A stretch of 58,021 nt of DNA from Labilibacter marinus. GTDB taxonomy: Bacteria; Bacteroidota; Bacteroidia; Bacteroidales; Marinilabiliaceae. The notes beneath the pieces are model-generated. The model saw only the letters and a program-made list of their open reading frames with translations, did not search any database and was not told the origin of the DNA. The position numbers and the translations under genes were made by a program. Shown here piece after piece: positions 19,778 to 29,044 of this stretch; positions within the stretch are counted from its first letter, which is position 1, and the number at the start of each line of letters is the position of its first letter. The DNA is taken from positions 1-58,021 of the forward strand of contig NZ_LXYE02000037.1 in assembly GCF_001659685.2 (NCBI RefSeq), given 5' to 3'.

Positions 19778-21478
19778 ATGAAAATATATAATATAAAATT
19801 ATTAATTATAGCCATCCTAATAATGGGTGGAGCAGTGTCTTGTGAGGATTTCTTGGATAGACCAGCAGAGGATACATATACCATCGATAGTTTCTATCAA
19901 AATGATGAGCAGTTGTATCAATCAGTTAATCCAATTTATAACTCTCCTTGGTACGACTTTCAACGTGGTTTTATTCAAATAGGCGATTGTTTAGCGGGTA
20001 ACTACGTAGTATCGGTTGAAGATGGTTATACGAATTTTACCTTAAATTCTTCTGATCCAGTAATTGCAAATGCTTCGGCGTCATTATGGTCTGTTAACGC
20101 ATATTGTAATGGTGTTATTCAAAATGTAGATGCTAAATCGGGATCTGCGGTTACACAATTAGCTAAAAATACAGTTAAAGGTGAAGCCATGGTATGGAAA
20201 GCAATGGCTTATTTTTACCTAGTACGTTGTTTTGGAGCAGTACCTATTATTCACGATAATGCAGCCATTATTGCAGACAACTCTTCAGCTACACTTAAGC
20301 GTAATAAAATTGAGGATGTGTATAAGTACATTACTTTAATTTTAGAAGATGCCATTGATTTATTGCCAGAAAGTAATGCTACAGGAAGAATAGATAAATA
20401 TAGTGCATGCGGTCTGTTGGCTAAAGTATACTTGACTAAATCGGGTTATGGTATGAGCGGTACTCGTAATGATTCTGATTTGGCCAATGCTGCTAAATAT
20501 GCAAAAATAGTTATCGATGAAAGTGGTAAAGCTTTACATCCTGAATATGATGAGCTATTTCAATTGATAGGAAATAACAACCAAGAAAGTTTAATAACTT
20601 GGCAATGGACTGTTGGTACGCAATGGACTTCTCAAAACTCTATGCAATCCGATTTATCTATGACAAACTTTTCTGATGCAGTTATGTCATGGGGTAATTG
20701 GCGTTACCCAACCATTGATCTACAAACTGCTTTTGAAGAGGGCGCAGATAAATTAACCAGAAATTTACGTGACACCCGACGTAAAGCTACTATAATGATG
20801 TATAGTGATAGATATGATCATTGGTGGACTGAAATTGGTGGATTTATCTATAATTGGGACAGTACAGTTGAAGGAATTTATGGAGGTAGCTTAGCTTTTG
20901 TGAGTGGCACTGGTTCAGGATGTGCTAAACACATTGTAGGCCGATTAGCAGATGCAGCTGCTCAAGGTTACGGAACCTTAGACAGAATGCATACTCCTTT
21001 AAATACTCATCTTCTGCGTTTATCCGATGTATATTTAGTTTATGCTGAAGCTGTATTAGGAAATAATGCTTCTACAACAGATGCAGGTGCTTTAAAAGCC
21101 TATAATGATGTTAGAGCAAGAGCTTTAAAATCCAATCATGTGGACGCGGTGAGCATTGATTTTGATGATATTGATTTGGAAAGACGATTAGAATTTGCCT
21201 TAGAAGGAGACCGATGGTTTGATTTAGTTAGACTTCATTATTATAAACCATCAGTAGCTATTGCGATCATTGAAGATCAAGAGCGTGGATCATGGGCTGG
21301 TTTGGATGATTTTTATATAAATAATGATGCATCAAACTTGGAAATCAATAGTCATAAAGTAACAGGTTTGACGGACGATGATTTCTTAATTCCGTTCCCC
21401 GAGGTAGATCTATCATTAAATCCTGGTTTAATGGATGATCCGGTAGACTTTGATTTTGGTTCAATTGGTTATAATTAA
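19778..21478 (+). CDS. SusD-like surface lipoprotein (RagB/SusD)
   Basis: A 566-residue lid of the SusC-like transporter, binding oligosaccharides at the cell surface. The lipobox is GAVSC, followed by EDFLDR; acidic residues just after the lipidated Cys match the surface-export signal of Bacteroidota lipoproteins. N-terminal SusD domain with FLDRPAEDTYT, TPR-like central part, and C-terminal RagB/SusD features (RRLEFALEGDRWFDLVR, then LIPFPEVDLSLNPGL near the end). It is directly downstream of SusC and its stop lies 20 bp before the first glycan-binding protein. Confidence 0.96.
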   Translation: MKIYNIKLLIIAILIMGGAVSCEDFLDRPAEDTYTIDSFYQNDEQLYQSVNPIYNSPWYDFQRGFIQIGDCLAGNYVVSVEDGYTNFTLNSSDPVIANASASLWSVNAYCNGVIQNVDAKSGSAVTQLAKNTVKGEAMVWKAMAYFYLVRCFGAVPIIHDNAAIIADNSSATLKRNKIEDVYKYITLILEDAIDLLPESNATGRIDKYSACGLLAKVYLTKSGYGMSGTRNDSDLANAAKYAKIVIDESGKALHPEYDELFQLIGNNNQESLITWQWTVGTQWTSQNSMQSDLSMTNFSDAVMSWGNWRYPTIDLQTAFEEGADKLTRNLRDTRRKATIMMYSDRYDHWWTEIGGFIYNWDSTVEGIYGGSLAFVSGTGSGCAKHIVGRLADAAAQGYGTLDRMHTPLNTHLLRLSDVYLVYAEAVLGNNASTTDAGALKAYNDVRARALKSNHVDAVSIDFDDIDLERRLEFALEGDRWFDLVRLHYYKPSVAIAIIEDQERGSWAGLDDFYINNDASNLEINSHKVTGLTDDDFLIPFPEVDLSLNPGLMDDPVDFDFGSIGYN

Positions 21479-21497
21479 TTCAATTCAAACGTTTAAT

Positions 21498-22730
21498 ATG
21501 AAAACGATACGTAAACAAAATATATTTATAGCACTCCTGGTACTTGTAAGCATGTCAGTAGGAGTGACTTTTCAATCATGCGAAGAGTATCCGCATGAAT
21601 ACGAAATAAGTAGTGGTGTACCTGATGTAAATTACATTAGAATGACCGACCCTGATAAATCGGATTCTCTGATTGTGAGTGCAGCTGTAAATGCGACTAT
21701 ATCTCTAATCGGCGATAACCTTACTAGTATCACAGAAATGTGGTTTAATGATAAGGAAGCATATTTAAACACCAGTTTTATGACTGCTAACTCTCTTATC
21801 GTAACGATTCCTAATGAAATTCCAGGTGTTGTTTCTGACAAAATTTATATGGTTGCAGGTAAAGATACTGTTACCTATGATTTTCAAGTAGTCGTACCCC
21901 CGCCTGCCCCAAACTCCATGTTATGCGAGTTTGTATCAGATGGAGAAGAGGCCGTAATCAAAGGAAGTTACTTTATCGATGATCCTAATGTTCCTTTAGA
22001 AGTTATTTTTCCAGGTGAATTATCAGGAGAAGTGGTTAGTGTGAGTAGTAATTTTGATGAAATAGTAGTTAAAGTACCTGCAGGAGCAGGTGTTGGACAG
22101 CTTACTGTAAAGAGTATATATGGTTCTTCACGTTCTTCATTTTATTTCCGCGATGATAGAAATTATATTCTTGATTGGGATAACTTGGATGCTGCAGGAG
22201 GATGGAGATCTGGTAATATTGCCAATTCAACCCCTACTGGTATTAAAGATAATTACGTGCGATTTGAAGGAGATATGACTGAAGGAGCATGGAATGAAGA
22301 CGCTTTTAGTTTTAACCTTTGGAATGCTTCTAACGGACGGACAGATGAACCATTTTATGATGGCGATCTAAATAGTGCTTACCTAAAATTTGAAGTTAAC
22401 ATACTTGAAGATTGGAAATCTGCTGCATTACAAATGATATTTACACCTTATGAAGTGAGTGGAACAAACGGGTATATTGGTGACGATAGTGTTCCGCGCG
22501 GGTTATGGATTCCATGGGCTTCTTCTGGCTCTTATAGTACCGACGGTTGGACTACAGTTGCTATACCTATGTCCGAGTTTCACTATACAGCGAGCGGTGC
22601 TGATGCAGGAGCTAATGTAACTACAGAAATGCTTGGTGGACTTACCTTTTTTGTATGGAACGGAGGCGTTCAAGGAGAGGATTGTAGAGTACATATGTGT
22701 ATTGATAATATTCGAATTGTACCAATGTAA
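21498..22730 (+). CDS. Surface glycan-binding lipoprotein (SGBP), one IPT region
   Basis: A 410-residue cell-surface lipoprotein in the SusE/SusF position, predicted to hold the polysaccharide at the cell surface. The lipobox is around FQSC, followed by EEYPHEYE (acidic surface-export signal). An IPT/TIG-like stretch covers about 40-140 and a second beta domain about 145-220. The C-terminal 190 residues end in VHMCIDNIRIVPM and resemble the C-terminal domain of the next protein, probably the glycan-binding part. The ATG at 21498 is used; a longer ORF from 21450 overlaps the SusD-like gene and would bury the signal peptide. Confidence 0.88.
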   Translation: MKTIRKQNIFIALLVLVSMSVGVTFQSCEEYPHEYEISSGVPDVNYIRMTDPDKSDSLIVSAAVNATISLIGDNLTSITEMWFNDKEAYLNTSFMTANSLIVTIPNEIPGVVSDKIYMVAGKDTVTYDFQVVVPPPAPNSMLCEFVSDGEEAVIKGSYFIDDPNVPLEVIFPGELSGEVVSVSSNFDEIVVKVPAGAGVGQLTVKSIYGSSRSSFYFRDDRNYILDWDNLDAAGGWRSGNIANSTPTGIKDNYVRFEGDMTEGAWNEDAFSFNLWNASNGRTDEPFYDGDLNSAYLKFEVNILEDWKSAALQMIFTPYEVSGTNGYIGDDSVPRGLWIPWASSGSYSTDGWTTVAIPMSEFHYTASGADAGANVTTEMLGGLTFFVWNGGVQGEDCRVHMCIDNIRIVPM

Positions 22731-22759
22731 ATTATTTGATCACTAAAAAACGATTTGCT

Positions 22760-24919
22760 ATGCAAACGACATATATAAAACATTTTAAAACATACTTATT
22801 GCTGTGCCTTATTGGTATGGTAGGTTTGGGTTCGCTTTTAACATCTTGCGAAAAGGATGAAAAAAACGGTACAAACGAAGTAACATTATACAGCTATGGG
22901 CCAATGCCTATAGCTAGAGGAGCCGAGCTTCAATTTATTGGAGAAAATCTGGATAAAGTAACCAGTATTATTATCCCTCCAAGTATTGAAATTATTAGTT
23001 CTGAGTTTACTGCACAGGATAAAAAAGGTATCATGCTAACTGTTCCGCAAGAAGCTGTTGAAGGCTATGTAGAATTATTAGCAGGAGAAACTAGTATTAC
23101 CACTAAAACCGAAATAGGATTCTCTGAACCTATTTCAATAGCTAGTTTTACGCCTCAATCAATAAAGCCAGGTGCTGTTTTAACCATTGATGGTGACTAT
23201 TTAAATCTGGTAGGTGAAGTGATTTTTACTGACCGAGTGGCTATAGATAGCTCTATGTTTATAACAAAATCACGCAAACAACTTACTTTAGAGGTTCCTG
23301 CAGAAGCTCAAACAGGTAAAATAGCTGTTTCAAATGGTGCCGATGAACCAATTATTATTTATTCCGAAACAGACTTAAGTGTAACGATTCCTACTTTAAC
23401 AGCTATTGCACCTAATCCTGTTAAAGCTAGTTCTGACTTAACCATTACTGGTACTGATTTAGATTTAGTAACAAGTATAACCTTTGGAGGTGATTTAGAG
23501 GTAGAAGAGTTTGAAGAAGATGGTTCTACGATTGTTGTTGAAGTTCCCGAATCAGCCATGGATGGTAAGGTGATGCTTAATTTGGCATCAGGCCTAATGG
23601 TTACTTCTTCTGATGATTTAGTAATGGTTGTGCCTACTCTCTCTGTATCTCCAACCACAATTAAAAATGGAGGAACGCTTACTGTAACAGGTGAAAATTT
23701 AGACTTGATCAGTGAAGTTCAATTTGCTGGTGAAGCAATGGGAACCATTGAAGCAGGAGGAAGTGCAACCGAAATCATGGTCACCGTACCTGATGCTGCT
23801 CTAACAGGAGAAGTTGTCTTTAAAACGAAAGCTAGTAAATCTGTTTCAGGAGGAGAGTTAACGTTGGTTAACCCTGTAATCACTTCTTTCGCTCCAAGTT
23901 CAGCAAAACCAAATACGGATGTTGTTATATCCGGAACAGATCTTGATTTAGTTAAAAAAGTAATATTTGCTGGAGATATTGAAGGCGCTATTATATCGAA
24001 GTTAGAAACAGACTTAACGGTAACTATCCCGGTAGGTGCTATTACTGGTGCCATTAAATTAATAGCAATCAATGGCACAGAGGTCATGTCTTCTGGAGAA
24101 TTAGAAGTACTCCAAAATCTACCAAATTTTATTTCGTTTTCTGAATCGAAAGGTGTTCCAGGTAAAATATTAACACTTAATGGAACCAAAATGGATCTTA
24201 TTAAAGAGTTAATATTTCCGGGCAATTATACCGCAACGGCTTATGGTGAGAAAAATGATTCTAAAGTTGAGGTTTATGTGCCCGAAGATGTGCCCGTAGG
24301 TTTTGGTCAAATTTCGATGATAACCTATGAAGGAGAAGAGGGTTTACTACCTGAGCTATTCTTTGGAGGTATTGATCCTGTTGAAAATGAAACATTAGTA
24401 TTTTTTGATTTTAATGGAACCGGAAGTAAAGATTCATGGTGGGGTAATGCAATTGGTAGTGGAATATTGGTCGATGAAGCTAATTCTGCAGATGGTTCAT
24501 CATTTTGGAATGTTGATGGAATGAGTGGAGATGGTAATTGGGACGGATTATTCTTTAGGAATGGTAGTAATAATTTTGTTACTGATGGTGTTGATGTATC
24601 AAGAGATGTTTACAAGTTTGATGTGAATATTCGAGAAGCAATAAATGAAGGTGCTTTAAAAATAAGAATGGGTAATTCTTCTGATGATGGAGGCGATGGA
24701 TATTGGTACGAATGGAAACCATGGGCAGGAAATGCTGATGGATACAAAACAGAAGGATGGATTTCTGTAGAGATTCCTCTATCTGAGTTTAAAGATGGTA
24801 GCGGAAATGTTATGCCAAGTGCTGATAAAGGAGGAACTGAATTTGGCATGATTTGGGCTTCAGGAGTATCTGTTAAAGTTAATATGGGCATAGATAATGT
24901 AAGATTTGAAATAAAGTAA
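22760..24919 (+). CDS. Surface glycan-binding lipoprotein with six IPT-like repeats
   Basis: A 719-residue lipoprotein (lipobox LLTSC, then EKDEKNG, acidic). It has six consecutive IPT/TIG-like repeats of about 75-80 residues between about 40 and 510, each with a pattern like P.s.kPGa.LtI.G..Ldlv..v.F and ending in VP..a..G.v. They are followed by a C-terminal domain of about 200 residues (from ETLVFFDFNGTG) that resembles the C-terminus of the preceding protein, including the closing MGIDNVRFEIK. The repeats likely form a stalk that carries the binding domain away from the membrane. Compared with the one-IPT neighbour the arm is unusually long. ATG 22760 is chosen over the TTG at 22736. Confidence 0.88.
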   Translation: MQTTYIKHFKTYLLLCLIGMVGLGSLLTSCEKDEKNGTNEVTLYSYGPMPIARGAELQFIGENLDKVTSIIIPPSIEIISSEFTAQDKKGIMLTVPQEAVEGYVELLAGETSITTKTEIGFSEPISIASFTPQSIKPGAVLTIDGDYLNLVGEVIFTDRVAIDSSMFITKSRKQLTLEVPAEAQTGKIAVSNGADEPIIIYSETDLSVTIPTLTAIAPNPVKASSDLTITGTDLDLVTSITFGGDLEVEEFEEDGSTIVVEVPESAMDGKVMLNLASGLMVTSSDDLVMVVPTLSVSPTTIKNGGTLTVTGENLDLISEVQFAGEAMGTIEAGGSATEIMVTVPDAALTGEVVFKTKASKSVSGGELTLVNPVITSFAPSSAKPNTDVVISGTDLDLVKKVIFAGDIEGAIISKLETDLTVTIPVGAITGAIKLIAINGTEVMSSGELEVLQNLPNFISFSESKGVPGKILTLNGTKMDLIKELIFPGNYTATAYGEKNDSKVEVYVPEDVPVGFGQISMITYEGEEGLLPELFFGGIDPVENETLVFFDFNGTGSKDSWWGNAIGSGILVDEANSADGSSFWNVDGMSGDGNWDGLFFRNGSNNFVTDGVDVSRDVYKFDVNIREAINEGALKIRMGNSSDDGGDGYWYEWKPWAGNADGYKTEGWISVEIPLSEFKDGSGNVMPSADKGGTEFGMIWASGVSVKVNMGIDNVRFEIK

Positions 24920-24938
24920 TGAATTTTAACTATTAGTT

Positions 24939-24970
24939 AAACGAGGTTGTTTTTAACAACCTCGTTTTAT
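24939..24970 (+). terminator. Strong rho-independent terminator after the SGBP genes
   Basis: AAACGAGGTTGTT (24939-24951) and AACAACCTCGTTT (24955-24967) form a perfect 13-bp stem with a 3-nt loop and a T-rich tail. It lies 20 bp after the stop of the six-repeat SGBP and about 40 bp before the next GH26 gene on the same strand, so it separates the transport genes from the following enzymes or attenuates read-through. Confidence 0.9.
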
Positions 24971-25008
24971 TTCAAAACATGATATTTAGGATAATGGAGA
25001 GAGATTGT

Positions 25009-26406
25009 ATGAATAAGATTATCGCAATACTTTGTGTTTTATATCTTTTTGTAGCTTGTTCATCAAATACGGACAAAGAAGTTCATGAACCACCAGTTAT
25101 AAAATCGACTACTCCAGAAGATGGGACTATAAATGTACCTATTGTAAGCACAATTGAGGTTGTGTTTGATGAAGTAATATCACTTGACAATACTCATAAT
25201 ATTACCATAAATGGAAATGAAGCAAATGTAAAGGCATCACAAACTAAACTTATATTTACCCTTGAACTGCAAAAAGAAACTACTTATTCAATAATAATTC
25301 CCAAAGGAGCTGTTGTAAATACTTTCGGAATTTTTCTTCAGCAAGAGCAACAATTTTCCTTTACAACAGAAGAAAATATTGAAACTATTATTACAGAAAA
25401 CCTAGTAACAGAATCTCCATCTTCACAAGCAGTTAATGTTTACAACTTTTTAAAGGATAATTATGGAATAAATACCATATCATCTGTAGTAAGTAATGGT
25501 GCTATGGACACCAATGAAGCAGAATGGGTAAAGTATCATACTAATAAATATCCTGCGATGTTGGGCATCGATTATTTATTTTTACATTGGTCACCTGCCA
25601 ACTGGATAGATTATAATGAAATAGGAGTTTTAAAAGACTGGTGGAACAACAATGGATTACTTACAGCTTCTTGGCACTGGAATATTCCACCAACTCAAGA
25701 AATTACAGATATTACCGAATTTACTTTCCGTCTTGAAAATGATGATGGCGTAAAAGTTCAATTTAAACCATCCAATGTAGCTATAGAAGGTACTTGGGAA
25801 AATCAAGTAGCTACAGCTGATTTTGATGAATTGATTGGCTATATCAAATTATTCCAAGATGAAAATATTCCACTTGTTTGGCGCCCTTTGCATGAAGCCG
25901 CAGGTAATATTTATGAATATAATGACGGTAAAGCTTGGTTTTGGTGGGGAATGGAAGGAGGCGAAGCTTATGTATCGCTTTGGCGATATATGTTCAACTA
26001 CTTTAAAGATAAAGGAGTTAATAACCTAATATGGGTTTGGACCACGCAAACTAAAGATCATGATTTTTATCCGGGAGATGACTATGTAGATATTATAGGC
26101 AAAGATGTTTATAACAAAAACGAAATAGACGAATTAGCTACTTTATTTAAAACTATTCAAACCTCCTACCCAAACAAGATGATTACTTTAAGTGAATGTG
26201 GAAATGTAGCCAATATTTCGAGTCAATGGAATGCCGCAGCAAAATGGTCCTGGTTTATGCCATGGTGCGATCATGATAGAACTAAAGATATAAACAATGC
26301 GGATTTTACTAGTCCCGATCATGAATTTGCCAATGCTGCCTGGTGGATAGATGCTATTAATCACGAAAAAGTAATAACAAGAGACGAAATGCCAAGTCTC
26401 AAATAA
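25009..26406 (+). CDS. GH26 mannanase with N-terminal Big_5-like domain, lipoprotein
   Basis: Second beta-mannanase of the locus, 465 residues. Lipobox near FVACSS. Residues about 25-125 are an Ig-like (SbsA/Big_5-type) domain (STTPEDGTINVPIVSTIEVVFDE), then a GH26 barrel with acid/base E296 in WRPLHEAAG and nucleophile E396 in ITLSECGN. The barrel also shows KAWFWWGMEGGEAY. The Ig module closely resembles the one on the GH5_4-like enzyme of the same locus. Start: three in-frame ATGs exist (24979, 24994, 25009); the one at 25009 gives the cleanest signal peptide and has GGAGAG 10 bp upstream. The lipoprotein anchor plus spacer domain suggests cell-surface action on long chains. Confidence 0.9.
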   Translation: MNKIIAILCVLYLFVACSSNTDKEVHEPPVIKSTTPEDGTINVPIVSTIEVVFDEVISLDNTHNITINGNEANVKASQTKLIFTLELQKETTYSIIIPKGAVVNTFGIFLQQEQQFSFTTEENIETIITENLVTESPSSQAVNVYNFLKDNYGINTISSVVSNGAMDTNEAEWVKYHTNKYPAMLGIDYLFLHWSPANWIDYNEIGVLKDWWNNNGLLTASWHWNIPPTQEITDITEFTFRLENDDGVKVQFKPSNVAIEGTWENQVATADFDELIGYIKLFQDENIPLVWRPLHEAAGNIYEYNDGKAWFWWGMEGGEAYVSLWRYMFNYFKDKGVNNLIWVWTTQTKDHDFYPGDDYVDIIGKDVYNKNEIDELATLFKTIQTSYPNKMITLSECGNVANISSQWNAAAKWSWFMPWCDHDRTKDINNADFTSPDHEFANAAWWIDAINHEKVITRDEMPSLK

Positions 26407-26418
26407 TTTAAAAGATAT

Positions 26419-27804
26419 ATGAAGCGATTGTTTTTCTTATTGCTGATTTTTTCAGCTTTTAATATAGCTCACGCCAAAGTATCCTTACCCGCAATTTTTT
26501 GCGACCATATGGTAATGCAACGAAATAGTGAGGTGAAATTATGGGGATGGGCGAACCCAACAGAACATATAAAAATAACTACTTCCTGGACTACTGATAC
26601 AATAAAAGCTGTTGGAGATAGCCAATGTAATTGGTCGATAAGTCTGAAAACGCCGGAGGCTGGAGAATCACATAAAATAACCATATCTGGGGTAAATACC
26701 ATAGTGCTAAATGATGTTTTGATGGGAGAGGTATGGCTGCTTTCTGGTCAATCAAATATGGAATGGAATGCCAGCTACGGGATAATTAATGGCGAGGAAG
26801 AAATTAAAAATGCCAATCATTCCAATATCAGACTTTTTAAAGCTAACAGAAGAGCTTCCAACTATCCACAGGATAATTTAGAAGGTGAATGGACTATTTG
26901 TTCACCAGCAACCATGAAAAACTTTAGTGCTCTTGGTTATATTTTTGGACGAACACTTAAAGATTCCTTAAATGTACCGATTGGCTTAATCAGCAATGCA
27001 TGGGGTGGTTCGCCAATTGAAATTTGGATTCCTGAAGAGAGAATTACTAAGAATGAATATTTACTCGAAGAATCGAAAAAAATTAAAGAAATGAAATGGA
27101 GTGCCCACGAACCTGGTAGGGCATATAATGCTTTAGTACATCCATTACAACCATATAAAATTGCTGGGGCACTTTGGTATCAAGGAGAAACCAATGCAGC
27201 TAATCCTAAAGCATATACTCAAATGTTATCAACCTTAGTGGATTCATGGCGCAAAGGTTTTAATCACGATTTCCCTTTTTATTATGCTCAAATTGCGCCT
27301 TGGAATGGTTACGGTCCAACTTCAGGGGCGATGGTTCGCGAAGCTCAGCGCAGAGCATTAAATGTTATAGATAAAACGGGAATGGTAGTGGTTAGCGACA
27401 TTGGTGACACCATTGATATCCACCCTCGAAATAAAATTGATGCAGGAATTCGTTTTGCGAATCTGGCATTAAATAAGAAATACGGAAAGTCACAGTTACC
27501 TGTTTCTGGCCCGATATATAAATCATATTCTACCAATGGCAAAAAAGTAATTGTAACATTCGATTATTCAGAAGGCCTTTATGTAAAAGGAGATGCCTTA
27601 AATATGTTTGAAGTAAAAGATAATGAAGGTCATTGGTATTCTGCCAAAGCCAAAATCAAAAATAACACCATTGAAGTATCTAATTCCAAAGTAAAACTAC
27701 CTGTTGGAGTTCGTTTTGCATGGAGCAGTTCTGCCACACCTGGTTTGTTTAATAATGAGGATTTACCTGCTTCTTGCTTTACTTCAGAAAAAGATATGGA
27801 GTAA
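26419..27804 (+). CDS. SGNH carbohydrate acetylesterase (sialate O-acetylesterase-like)
   Basis: A 461-residue secreted esterase with an N-terminal signal peptide ending AHA-KV. The SGNH-hydrolase serine is S112 in LLSGQSNMEW; the Asp/His pair is D333-I-H335 in TIDIHP. Proteins of this type are often named sialate O-acetylesterase, but in plant- or algal-glycan loci they remove acetyl groups from hemicelluloses. Here acetylated glucomannan is the natural substrate, and deacetylation would precede import or trimming. It starts 12 bp after the GH26 gene, and its stop overlaps the next ATG (TAATG), so the two are translationally coupled. CE family assignment is uncertain. Confidence 0.85.
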   Translation: MKRLFFLLLIFSAFNIAHAKVSLPAIFCDHMVMQRNSEVKLWGWANPTEHIKITTSWTTDTIKAVGDSQCNWSISLKTPEAGESHKITISGVNTIVLNDVLMGEVWLLSGQSNMEWNASYGIINGEEEIKNANHSNIRLFKANRRASNYPQDNLEGEWTICSPATMKNFSALGYIFGRTLKDSLNVPIGLISNAWGGSPIEIWIPEERITKNEYLLEESKKIKEMKWSAHEPGRAYNALVHPLQPYKIAGALWYQGETNAANPKAYTQMLSTLVDSWRKGFNHDFPFYYAQIAPWNGYGPTSGAMVREAQRRALNVIDKTGMVVVSDIGDTIDIHPRNKIDAGIRFANLALNKKYGKSQLPVSGPIYKSYSTNGKKVIVTFDYSEGLYVKGDALNMFEVKDNEGHWYSAKAKIKNNTIEVSNSKVKLPVGVRFAWSSSATPGLFNNEDLPASCFTSEKDME

Positions 27805-29033
27805 TGAATATAAATGATTTAAATACTTCTATGATCAATGTAAATATTCCTAAAATTAAAGAATTAGAGGGAGAGTTACGCAGCATATTAGAGTTTTGGG
27901 GCAAAAATACTTGCGACGATGTAAATGGCGGTTTTGTAGCTGAGTTGAATGCTGAAGGAAAGCAAACAGAGGCTACAGAAAAGGGTGCGGTGTTGAATGC
28001 TAGATTACTTTGGACTTTTTCAGCTGCCTATAACTTCTTAAAAGAACCCGAGTATTTGACTTTAGCCAAAAGAGCATATGATTACTTGGTGAAATTCTTT
28101 TGGGATAAAAAAAATGGAGGAGTTTATTGGTCCGTAAATAAGGATGGTTCCGTACTTAATAATCGTAAACAAGCTTATGCACAGGGATTCGCCATTTATG
28201 GGTTTTCTGAGTATTATAAAGCATCCAAGAATCAAGAAAGCTTAAATTATGCCATTGAGTTATTTAAGCTAATAGAAAACCATTATATGTGCAGTAAACA
28301 TGGTGGTTACATAGAGGCTTTAAGTGATAATTGGCAAGCTTTAGAAGATATGCGCTTAAGCGATAAAGATGCTAATGAGCCAAAATCAATGAATACTCAC
28401 TTACACATTATTGAGCCATACACTAATCTTTTTCGAGTTTGGCCTAACCAGGTATTAAAAGAGAGCATTCAAGAACAGATAAGGGTTTTTAAGGACAAGA
28501 TTATAGATACAGAGACCTATCACTTCAATCTGTTTTTTGATTATGATTGGTCTGTAAAATCAAATATAGTTTCCTACGGACATGATATTGAAGGAGCTTG
28601 GTTACTCAACGAAGCAGCACATGTTATCCAAGATCAAAATTTGATGGATAAAATGAAGAAATTGTCATTAAACATGGCAGAGATTACGCTCTTATCGGGC
28701 TTAGATGTGGACGGCAGTATGGTGTATGAACTTGAAAATGGACATTTAGATACAGATAAACATTGGTGGCCACAGGCGGAAGCTCTGGTTGGTTTTATAG
28801 ATGCTTTTCAAAACTCTGGGGAATTAAAATACATGAATGCGGCCAACAAAATATGGCAATTCATTTTAAATTTTATCAAAGATGAAAAAAATGGAGAGTG
28901 GTATTGGAAAGTAGATGAAAATGGAAATCCTGATATATCACTTCCTAAAGTAGGCTTTTGGAAATGCCCATATCATAATTCAAGAGCCTTAATGGAAGCT
29001 ATTACTCGAATTAAATCAATGAAACTAAAATAA
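27804..29033 (+). CDS. Cellobiose 2-epimerase
   Basis: Cytoplasmic 409-residue (alpha/alpha)6-barrel enzyme that interconverts the reducing-end glucose and mannose of beta-1,4-disaccharides, turning mannobiose into mannosylglucose for the GH130 phosphorylase. Family marks include the N-terminal LRSILEFWGKNTCDD with NGGF, the histidine-bearing YGHDIEGAWLL and KHWWPQAEAL, and WKCPYHNSRAL near the C-terminus. The start at 27804 forms TAATG with the esterase stop; a second ATG at 27831 would give 400 residues and is also plausible. The same enzyme type accompanies GH26 and GH130 in the B. fragilis mannan pathway. It can act on cellobiose too, so it may compete with GH94. Confidence 0.92.
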   Translation: MNINDLNTSMINVNIPKIKELEGELRSILEFWGKNTCDDVNGGFVAELNAEGKQTEATEKGAVLNARLLWTFSAAYNFLKEPEYLTLAKRAYDYLVKFFWDKKNGGVYWSVNKDGSVLNNRKQAYAQGFAIYGFSEYYKASKNQESLNYAIELFKLIENHYMCSKHGGYIEALSDNWQALEDMRLSDKDANEPKSMNTHLHIIEPYTNLFRVWPNQVLKESIQEQIRVFKDKIIDTETYHFNLFFDYDWSVKSNIVSYGHDIEGAWLLNEAAHVIQDQNLMDKMKKLSLNMAEITLLSGLDVDGSMVYELENGHLDTDKHWWPQAEALVGFIDAFQNSGELKYMNAANKIWQFILNFIKDEKNGEWYWKVDENGNPDISLPKVGFWKCPYHNSRALMEAITRIKSMKLK

Positions 29034-29044
29034 AACATTTTACC

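Noticed and set aside
21450-21497. Longer first SGBP overlapping the SusD-like gene
   Set aside because: The added residues would mask the lipoprotein signal that starts at 21498.
23719-24225. 168-codon antisense ORF inside the six-IPT protein gene
   Set aside because: It lies wholly opposite a strong repeat-domain gene, and its protein shows the low-complexity Ser/Ile/Pro pattern of a shadow frame.
22900-24330. Tandem DNA repeat in the six-IPT gene
   Set aside because: The repeats are visible only at the protein level; the DNA copies have diverged, so recent amplification is not supported.
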